Shown piece after piece: positions 1 to 5,044 of a stretch of DNA of 5,044 nucleotides. Origin of the DNA: CAYYAQ01 sp964469555. GTDB lineage: Bacteria > Planctomycetota > UBA1135 > UBA2386. Both the position numbers and the translations under genes were made by a program. The number at the start of each line of letters is the position of its first letter. Position 1 is the first letter of the stretch. The DNA is taken from NCBI GenBank assembly GCA_964469555.1, contig CAYYAQ010000241.1:1-5044 (forward strand). The letters are read 5' to 3'. A model generated the notes under the pieces. The model was not told the origin of the DNA. It saw only the letters and a list, made by a program, of their open reading frames with translations, and ran no database searches.

Positions 1-30
1 TTCGACAGCGAGCACCCGAGCTTCGGATAG
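1..30 (+). CDS. Possible 3' end of an upstream plus-strand gene (partial)
   Basis: Reading from base 1, nine codons (FDSEHPSFG) are followed by a TAG stop at 28-30. Eight of the nine codons end in G or C, which fits the codon use of the real genes here better than the other two plus-strand frames do over the same bases. If real, this gene converges on the DUF1444 gene with a 10-base gap between stop codons, like the mutS junction at the other end of the window. Nine residues cannot identify a product, and the call rests only on codon bias and packing. Confidence 0.25.
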   Translation, partial: FDSEHPSFG

Positions 31-40
31 GCGGACTGGC

Positions 41-904
41 CTACTCGCGATCCTCTCCGCCGACCGGCACCAGGTGCTGGTCCTCGAATCGGAACAGTTC
101 CGTCGAGACCGGGTGCTCGATGCGTTCGTTGTCCGTGAGGCGCAGCATCGACTCGAGGCTCTCGAGGTCCGCCTCGCGCCCGAGGTAGAGCGTCTCCTGC
201 TCGGGCATGGCGACGAGCAGATCGGAAGCATCGTCCGAATCGAGCAACAGCACCCGCGCAGCGTCGTAGCCGTCGCCAGTGTGAATCCTCACCGGCCCAT
301 CCTTCGCGTCGGGCAGCTGCACGTCACGATCGGTGATCCGCCGGAGGTTTCGGTTCGCCAGATGGAACAGGTCATCCTCCGAACGTCCCCAGCACCGCAA
401 GTGCGCCTGGCAGATGAACACCACGCTCCACGGATCGTCGACGACGTAGCACAACAGCAAATCGGGGCCGAGTTCCCGGTGCACGAGGGCGCCGTCGCCA
501 AACGCCGGGGCGTTCTCGAAGACCCAATCCCTCCGGCAAACCTGGGGGAGGATCTGCATCACGGAGTCGGAGAACAACCTGTCCTCCGGATGCTCGAGCC
601 CGACTTCCTCGATCTCGGAGAGCAACTGCCTGGCGAGGGTCCCGATCCGCTCGGGATACAACAAGTAGTGCCGGAAGATGTTGTCGAGGGGCACCGGGAC
701 TTCCTGACCCTTCACCGATACGACCATCGTGAATGTGCCGGGGACAAAACCGCGGACACCGTATTCTGGTCCGCTTCTGCGAATCTCATCCGTCAGCGAC
801 TCACAGAACTCGTCGAGGTCCCGGTCGGGCGTGGCCCGGTTGCGCACGAGCCACGTCACCACGCCGGCAACCAACAACGAGGCGATCACGATCCACTCCC
901 ACAT
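41..904 (-). CDS. Membrane-anchored DUF1444 (UPF0354/YtpQ-like) protein, function unknown
   Basis: This is a 287-residue protein of unknown biochemical function. Residues 2-20 (from WEWIVIASLL) form one hydrophobic segment followed by R21 and R23, which suggests an N-terminal membrane anchor with the rest of the protein in the cytoplasm. The soluble part resembles the DUF1444 family as I recall it from Bacillus YtpQ. The shared signature is GDGYDAARVLL at residues 210-220 (NDGYDASRIL in YtpQ). After it come a segment with LLVAMPEQETLYL, matching AISVPHQDVLIL, and a C-terminal block ending HLVPV, matching KLEPV. The order and spacing of these blocks agree, and YtpQ is of similar length (about 270 residues). 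YtpQ as I recall it lacks the N-terminal anchor. The ATG at 904-902 is chosen because it opens directly into the hydrophobic segment; no clear ribosome binding site precedes it. The gene is transcribed away from the desulfurase gene and ends in TAG at 43-41. No catalytic residues can be named. Confidence 0.75.
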   Translation of the reverse strand: MWEWIVIASLLVAGVVTWLVRNRATPDRDLDEFCESLTDEIRRSGPEYGVRGFVPGTFTMVVSVKGQEVPVPLDNIFRHYLLYPERIGTLARQLLSEIEEVGLEHPEDRLFSDSVMQILPQVCRRDWVFENAPAFGDGALVHRELGPDLLLCYVVDDPWSVVFICQAHLRCWGRSEDDLFHLANRNLRRITDRDVQLPDAKDGPVRIHTGDGYDAARVLLLDSDDASDLLVAMPEQETLYLGREADLESLESMLRLTDNERIEHPVSTELFRFEDQHLVPVGGEDRE

Positions 905-976
905 GTTGGGTTTATCGGCGATCGGCTCCCGATCCTGGACCTTCCGGGCGTGCCCTGGTTACTCTCGTTGAACGAA
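905..976. promoter_or_regulatory. Divergent intergenic region with two short inverted repeats
   Basis: These 72 bases separate the start codons of two divergent genes, so start signals for both probably lie here or just inside the genes. A perfect 6-base inverted repeat with a 3-base centre, GATCGG-CTC-CCGATC, occupies 920-934. It is preceded by a partial direct repeat of ATCGGC (914-919 and 921-926). A second, smaller one, GGGC-GT-GCCC, lies at 946-955. Either could be a regulator operator, but arms this short also arise by chance in GC-rich DNA. I see no convincing -35/-10 pair on either strand and no good Shine-Dalgarno sequence before either start codon. Confidence 0.4.
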
Positions 977-2158
977 ATGACAACGCCGACGCCGATCTAC
1001 CTGGATAACGCCGCCACGACGCGGCCCTTGGAAACCGCCGTCGCGGCGATGGAGCAGGCCCACCTCGAGTGGTTCGGCAACCCCTCGTCGGCCCACGACT
1101 TCTCGATCGCCCCGAAAAAGGCCCTCGAGGACGCGCGGGAGTTCCTCCGCGGGACGCTGTCCGCCGCGAAGCTCGTCTTCACCTCCGGCGGCACCGAAGC
1201 GGATCTGCTGGGCATCGCCGGCGCGGTGCAGCGCAAGTCCCCCGGTCGGGTTCTGTGCGCGACAAGCGACCACCCGGCGATCCTGCAACAGAGTGGAGTC
1301 CTCGCCCGCACCCGCCACAAGCTCGTGCCGGTGCCCACGACGTCGGACGGCGACATCGATCCCGAGGTGTTCTTCGAACACCTGGGCAAGGACGTACGCG
1401 GCATCGCGATCATGCACGGGCACAACGAGCTCGGCACGCTCGGCGACATCGAAGAGTTGACGAGCCTCGCGCGTCGGATCTGCCCGGACGCGCACATCCA
1501 CGTCGACCTCGTGCAGAGCTACGGCAAGATCCCGTTCGACTTCGGGTCGGTGGATGTCGACTCCGTCGCCATCGCCGCGCACAAGCTGCACGGTCCTCGC
1601 GGCGTGGGGTTCCTCGCCTTCTCCAACAACGCGGAGATCCACCCGTTGCAGCCGGCGGGCGGTCAGGAGTTGGGCCTGCGCGGAGGCACGGAGAACGTCG
1701 CAGGCGCCGTGGGCCTCGCCGTCGCCGCCGAAGCGGCGTTCACGCACATGGCCGAGTCACGGGCACACACCGAGACACTTGCGGGGGACCTCTTCGATCG
1801 GTTGCTCGAAGCGTTCCCCGACGCCGTGCGGCTCGGCGATCCGGACCACCACCTGCCGCATATCCTGTCGATGCGTATTCCGGGTGTCGTCGGCGCCACG
1901 ATTCTCAAGCGGATGGACGCGCACGGCGTCGCGTTCTCGACAGGCTCGGCGTGCCACGGCCCGAACGACAAGGGCAATCACGTGCACGAAGCGATCGGGC
2001 TGTCGCGCCGTGAAGCCAGAGAAGTGATGCGAGTCTCGTTCTGCCGGTTCAACACCAAGGAAGAACTCGACCGTGTCGCGAAGCTGATGAAGGAAGAGGT
2101 GAGTTTCTTGCTCGATCACGCACCTTCCTCCGGCAAGGAACAAGGCCAGGCCCGGTGA
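977..2158 (+). CDS. Cysteine desulfurase, IscS/NifS type (PLP-dependent, class V aminotransferase fold)
   Basis: The 393-residue product should convert L-cysteine to L-alanine and hold the sulfur as a persulfide for Fe-S cluster assembly, tRNA thiolation or other sulfur transfer in the cytoplasm. Family landmarks appear in order: YLDNAATTRP at 8-17, GNPSSAH at 34-40, TSGGTEA at 69-75, PLP-stacking H99, N150 in HNELGT, D177 and Q180 in VDLVQSYGK, the PLP-binding lysine K203 in AAHKLHGPRG, GTENVAG from 237, and catalytic C326 in TGSACHG. The distance from C326 to the conserved RVSFCRF segment equals that in E. coli IscS, placing it in the IscS/NifS group rather than the SufS group. Departures from consensus are H149 for the first Asn of NNE, L232 for Arg in QERG, C356 for Gly in SLGRF, and histidines H327, H333 and H335 after the active cysteine. 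The ATG at 977 puts YLDNAATT where family members have it; a TTG at 968 would add three residues. The frame stays open upstream only because it lies opposite the DUF1444 gene. The stop overlaps the mutS start by 3 bases of the shared GTGA. No scaffold gene (iscU, nifU) is visible, so the sulfur acceptor is unknown and I leave the symbol blank. Confidence 0.95.
   Translation: MTTPTPIYLDNAATTRPLETAVAAMEQAHLEWFGNPSSAHDFSIAPKKALEDAREFLRGTLSAAKLVFTSGGTEADLLGIAGAVQRKSPGRVLCATSDHPAILQQSGVLARTRHKLVPVPTTSDGDIDPEVFFEHLGKDVRGIAIMHGHNELGTLGDIEELTSLARRICPDAHIHVDLVQSYGKIPFDFGSVDVDSVAIAAHKLHGPRGVGFLAFSNNAEIHPLQPAGGQELGLRGGTENVAGAVGLAVAAEAAFTHMAESRAHTETLAGDLFDRLLEAFPDAVRLGDPDHHLPHILSMRIPGVVGATILKRMDAHGVAFSTGSACHGPNDKGNHVHEAIGLSRREAREVMRVSFCRFNTKEELDRVAKLMKEEVSFLLDHAPSSGKEQGQAR
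2142..2157 (+). promoter_or_regulatory. Coupled start of mutS: weak Shine-Dalgarno and GTGA stop/start overlap
   Basis: The desulfurase stop TGA (2156-2158) and the mutS start GTG (2155-2157) share the four bases GTGA. A weak AAGG lies at 2142-2145, nine bases before the GTG; a stronger AAGGAA at 2135-2140 sits 14 bases away, which is long. The arrangement suggests that ribosomes finishing the desulfurase restart on mutS. The next in-frame ATG, at 2191 (residue 13), has no better upstream signal. Confidence 0.5.
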
Positions 2159-4755
2159 GTCAAAAGGCGAGTCAGAAGCTGAGTCCAGCCATGGCACAGT
2201 TCGTGGCGGCCAAGAAGGCCCAGCCCGACGCGCTGCTGTTCTTCCGCATGGGCGACTTCTACGAGTTGTTCTTCGACGACGCGAAGGAGGCCTCGAAGGC
2301 GCTCGGCATCACGCTGACGAGCCGCAACAAGGGCAGCGACAATCCGATCCCGATGGCGGGCGTTCCGGTGCGCGCACTCGACACTTACCTCAAGCGCCTG
2401 GTGAAGGCCGGCTACAAGGTCGCGATCTGCGAACAGATGCAGGACCCGAAAGACGTCAAGGGTGTCGTCGACCGGCAGATCGTGCGCGTGTTGACGCCTG
2501 GCACACTGACCGAGGACAGTCTGCTCGAGGACTCCCGCGCGAACTTCCTCGCAGCCGTGTGCGCTTCAAAGGGTCGGATCGGCATCGCGTGGGTCGAACT
2601 CTCCACGGGCTCGTTCCAGGTGCACGAACTTCCGGACACGAGCCTGCTCGATGAGCTGACGCGCCTGGATCCGGCAGAAGTGCTGTTACCGGAAGAGAGC
2701 GCAGTCGGAGACACGGTGCGGCAACTCTCATCGGTGGCGGTGACGTGTCGCTCCCCCTACGAATTCGGCTTCGATACCGCGGGTCGGGCGCTCACGCAGT
2801 TCTTCAAGACCTCGACACTCGGCGGGTTCGGCATCGAGGACATGCCCCTCGCCATCGGCGCAGCCGGGGCGCTGATCTCGTATCTCGAGGAGACCCAGCT
2901 GGCGGCGCTTCCCCACATTCGAAAGATCGAAGTCTATCCAGATGAGAAGCTGATGCGCCTCGACCGGGCGACGCGCAACAGCCTCGAGATCGTCTCCACG
3001 ATGCGTGGGGATGCCGGGACGCCGCTCTTGAAGGTGCTCGACAGAACCGCCACGCCGATGGGCGCGCGGTTGTTACGGGAGCAGCTTCTGTCGCCGCTGA
3101 CCGACGTCGAGTCCGTCACCGAGCGGCAGGGCGCGGTCGAGGAACTGCACGCACAACCGTCGGTCGCGAACGAGCTACATCACACTCTCGACCGGATCCT
3201 GGATCTGCAACGGCTGACGACGCGAATCGCGTGCGGTCGCGCGAACGCGCGCGATCTGGTCGCACTGGGCTCGAGCTTGTCGCGCCTGCCGGAGATCCTC
3301 GAACGGATCTCGAATTGCACGAGCAGCGGCCTCGCGAACGTGGCCCGTGATCTCGACCCGCTGGAGGATGTCGCCGCGAAGATCGCCGCGACGCTCGTCG
3401 ACGACCCGCCGATGACGATCAAGGAAGGCGGAATCGTCCGCAGAGGCTTCCAGGCCGATCTCGACGAACTCCTCACTCTCAGCCAGGACAGCAAGACGTG
3501 GATCGCGAGCTACCAGGCCAGGGAATCCGAGCGCACGGGCGTGCCGAACCTGAAGATCGGCTTCAACAAGGTCTTCGGCTACTACATCGAGATCACCGCA
3601 GCCAACAAGAATGCCGAACTCCCGATGGAGTACGTGCGGAAGCAGACGACCAAGAACGCGGAACGCTACATCACGGAGGAGCTGAAGGAATTCGAGACGA
3701 AGGTCCTCAAGTCGGACGAGAACGCTCGAAACCTGGAATACGACATCTTCATCGCACTTCGCGGCGAGGTCGGCGCAGAGACGGAGCGGTTGCAGAAGAC
3801 GGCCGACCTTGTCGCGCGACTGGACGTCTTCGTCGGGCTCGCGGTTGTCGCCCGCGAGAACAACTACTGCCTCCCGGTCGTCGATGACTCGACAGCTATC
3901 GAAATCGTGGACGGACGCCATCCCGTTATCGAAGTCACGCACGCCAAGGGGACGTTCGTGCCGAACGACACGAAGCTCGAACCACCGCAGCGGATCCTGG
4001 CGTTGCTAACCGGCCCGAACATGGCGGGCAAGTCGACGTACATCCGACAGACCGCCCTCATCGCGTTGATGGCGCAGATCGGCAGCTTCGTACCGGCCAA
4101 GTCCGCGCGTATCGGCATAGTCGACCGGATCTTCACGCGGGTCGGCGGCACGGATGACATCAGTCAGGGGGCGTCGACGTTCATGGTCGAGATGTCCGAG
4201 ACGGCGAACATCCTCAACAACGCGACAAACCGAAGTCTGGTGATCCTCGACGAGGTCGGTCGTGGCACGAGCACGTATGACGGTTTGTCGCTGGCGTGGG
4301 CCATCGCCGAGAACCTCGTCGAAGACATCCGGTGCCGCGCGCTGTTCGCCACGCACTACCACCAGCTGACGGATCTCGCCGCGCCGGGCAAGGGCGTCGT
4401 CAACCAGCGCGTCGCAGTCAAGGAGTGGGGCGACGAGATCGTGTTCCTGCACCGGATCGAGGATGGCGGCACGGACAAGAGCTACGGCCTGCACGTCGGT
4501 CGGCTCGCGGGCCTTCCGAAGCCAGTCCTCTCTCGGGCGCGGGCGATCCTCGCCAGGCTCGAAGAGGAAGGCGAGCACGTCAAGGAATCGCTGGAGACGA
4601 TCGACGACACGAGGCCGGTCAAGAAGCGGCAACTCTCGCTGTTCGAGTCACCGCGAGAGCGCGTGATGAGGGAACTGGCGCGCCTGCGCACCGAGGACAT
4701 GACCCCGATGCAGGCGCTCCAGAAGCTGGCTGAGTGGGAAGAGACGCTGCGTTAG
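2155..4755 (+). CDS. mutS: DNA mismatch repair protein MutS
   Basis: This 866-residue protein is a full-length MutS (E. coli 853), which binds base mismatches and small loops as a dimer and uses ATP to recruit MutL. The mismatch-binding domain I covers about residues 8-120 and carries GDFYELF with the wedge residues F35 and E37. A connector domain (about 130-255) and the lever/clamp domains (about 270-575, including GFNKVFGYYIEIT near 470) follow. The ATPase domain is intact: Walker A GPNMAGKS at 620-627, DDISQGASTFMVEM at 667-680, Walker B LVILDE ending in D699 and E700, and the ATHYHQL histidine H734. Near the C terminus QLSLF (826-830) matches the beta sliding-clamp-binding motif, and the last residues (MTPMQALQKLAEW) match the C-terminal helical region used for dimer/tetramer contacts in E. 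coli. I take the GTG start because it overlaps the upstream stop and gives the usual short leader before domain I. The gene ends 9 bases before the stop of the convergent isomerase gene. No key residue is missing, so it should be active; mutL is not in the window. Confidence 0.98.
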   Translation: MSQKASQKLSPAMAQFVAAKKAQPDALLFFRMGDFYELFFDDAKEASKALGITLTSRNKGSDNPIPMAGVPVRALDTYLKRLVKAGYKVAICEQMQDPKDVKGVVDRQIVRVLTPGTLTEDSLLEDSRANFLAAVCASKGRIGIAWVELSTGSFQVHELPDTSLLDELTRLDPAEVLLPEESAVGDTVRQLSSVAVTCRSPYEFGFDTAGRALTQFFKTSTLGGFGIEDMPLAIGAAGALISYLEETQLAALPHIRKIEVYPDEKLMRLDRATRNSLEIVSTMRGDAGTPLLKVLDRTATPMGARLLREQLLSPLTDVESVTERQGAVEELHAQPSVANELHHTLDRILDLQRLTTRIACGRANARDLVALGSSLSRLPEILERISNCTSSGLANVARDLDPLEDVAAKIAATLVDDPPMTIKEGGIVRRGFQADLDELLTLSQDSKTWIASYQARESERTGVPNLKIGFNKVFGYYIEITAANKNAELPMEYVRKQTTKNAERYITEELKEFETKVLKSDENARNLEYDIFIALRGEVGAETERLQKTADLVARLDVFVGLAVVARENNYCLPVVDDSTAIEIVDGRHPVIEVTHAKGTFVPNDTKLEPPQRILALLTGPNMAGKSTYIRQTALIALMAQIGSFVPAKSARIGIVDRIFTRVGGTDDISQGASTFMVEMSETANILNNATNRSLVILDEVGRGTSTYDGLSLAWAIAENLVEDIRCRALFATHYHQLTDLAAPGKGVVNQRVAVKEWGDEIVFLHRIEDGGTDKSYGLHVGRLAGLPKPVLSRARAILARLEEEGEHVKESLETIDDTRPVKKRQLSLFESPRERVMRELARLRTEDMTPMQALQKLAEWEETLR

Positions 4756-4764
4756 AGCAGGCGC

Positions 4765-5044
4765 CTACTTCACGTCGCAGAGCTTCACGGCGTCGCGCAG
4801 CGACTGGATCTGGTCCTTCTTCTTCGGGATGAACTCGTGGGCGTAGAAACCCGTGTACCCCGTGGCGAGCACGGCCTTCGTGATCGCCGGGTAATAGAGT
4901 TCTTGCGTCTCGTCGATCTCGTTGCGCCCAGGGTTGCCACCCGTGTGGTAGTGGCCAAACCACTTGTGGTTCTGCCGGATCGTGCGGATGATGTCGCCCT
5001 CCATGATCTGAGCGTGGTAGATGTCGTAGAGCACCTTGCAGTAG
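4765..5044 (-). CDS. Hydroxypyruvate isomerase-like sugar isomerase/epimerase (TIM barrel), 5' end outside window
   Basis: The C-terminal 92 residues or so are present, beginning within YCKVLYDIYHAQ and ending CDVK before a TAG at 4767-4765. The real start lies beyond base 5044; the GTG at 5034 is an internal Val codon, since the family similarity continues upstream of it. The segment matches the xylose isomerase-like TIM-barrel superfamily and, closest, hydroxypyruvate isomerases. YDIYHAQIMEGD aligns with YDIYHMQRMEGE of E. coli Hyi and includes its metal-binding Asp. GHYHTGGNPGRNE aligns with the GHLQIADNPHRGE strand, with His in place of the metal-ligand Gln. HEFIPK aligns with CEYKP, which holds the second catalytic Glu. 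The family interconverts hydroxypyruvate and tartronate semialdehyde or related keto-sugars, and many environmental homologues have no known substrate, so the precise reaction is open. The missing N-terminal part could carry a secretion signal, as some homologues do. The gene converges on mutS. Confidence 0.85.
   Translation of the reverse strand, partial: YCKVLYDIYHAQIMEGDIIRTIRQNHKWFGHYHTGGNPGRNEIDETQELYYPAITKAVLATGYTGFYAHEFIPKKKDQIQSLRDAVKLCDVK

Noticed and set aside
905..925. A GATAAA element on the minus strand as a -10 box for the DUF1444 gene.
   Set aside because: It lies within about ten bases of the start codon, too close for a leadered transcript, and lacks a matching -35 element.
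74..976. The desulfurase reading frame stays open for about 300 codons upstream of its ATG, suggesting a fused N-terminal domain.
   Set aside because: That stretch lies exactly opposite the DUF1444 gene, which has a recognisable signature and a membrane segment. The hypothetical extension resembles no domain I know, and YLDNAATT normally lies near the N terminus of this family. The open frame is a by-product of GC-rich codon use.
959..1747. A long minus-strand open frame of 262 codons within the desulfurase gene.
   Set aside because: It is rich in Arg, Val, Glu and Gly with no family motif and lies opposite a clearly conserved enzyme; it is an antisense shadow of high-GC codons.
3175..4632. 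Two long minus-strand open frames (255 and 208 codons) opposite mutS.
   Set aside because: Their composition mirrors the opposite strand of conserved MutS domains, and no independent start signal or recognisable motif is seen.
977..4755. The desulfurase next to a DNA-acting protein as part of a DNA phosphorothioation (Dnd-like) or other defence system.
   Set aside because: A DndA-type desulfurase would be expected beside dndB-E or similar genes. The neighbour is ordinary MutS with intact mismatch-binding and clamp-binding motifs, and no other defence gene is in the window.
5026..5034. A GTG start at 5034 giving a complete 89-residue isomerase-like protein.
   Set aside because: The frame continues upstream to the window edge with residues that still fit the family (YCK before VLYDIYH), and 89 residues is only about a third of the TIM barrel. 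The gene is cut by the window edge, not short.

Overview
The window is a compact stretch of GC-rich bacterial chromosome with strong G/C preference at third codon positions. It holds three complete protein genes, one gene cut by the right edge, and possibly the last codons of another at the left edge. I see no mobile element, CRISPR array, tRNA, rRNA or large repeat. The lineage cannot be fixed from the sequence. High GC, poor Shine-Dalgarno signals and a hydroxypyruvate-isomerase-like TIM-barrel protein of the type common in Planctomycetota and related environmental phyla make such a lineage plausible; this is an inference only.

Layout: (1) 1-30 may be the 3' tail of a plus-strand gene. (2) 41-904, minus strand, is a membrane-anchored DUF1444 (UPF0354/YtpQ-like) protein of unknown function. 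(3) 905-976 is a 72-base divergent intergenic region with two short inverted repeats; it must carry or lie next to the start signals for both flanking genes. (4) 977-2158, plus strand, is an IscS/NifS-type PLP cysteine desulfurase. (5) 2155-4755, plus strand, is full-length DNA mismatch repair protein MutS; its GTG start overlaps the stop of the desulfurase gene (GTGA). (6) 4765-5044, minus strand, is the C-terminal part of a hydroxypyruvate isomerase-like sugar isomerase/epimerase whose start lies beyond the window.

The desulfurase and mutS almost certainly form one transcription unit with coupled translation. The desulfurase supplies sulfur for Fe-S clusters or tRNA thiolation, and MutS recognises replication mismatches. 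No functional link between them is established here, and no iscU, iscA, iscR, mnmA, dnd or mutL gene is present in the window. The two outer junctions are convergent with only about ten bases between stop codons, so gene packing is tight and there is no room for ordinary terminators between them.

I did not find a convincing undescribed system. The points most worth a second look are the desulfurase-mutS coupling, several departures from consensus in the desulfurase, and the unstudied DUF1444 neighbour.
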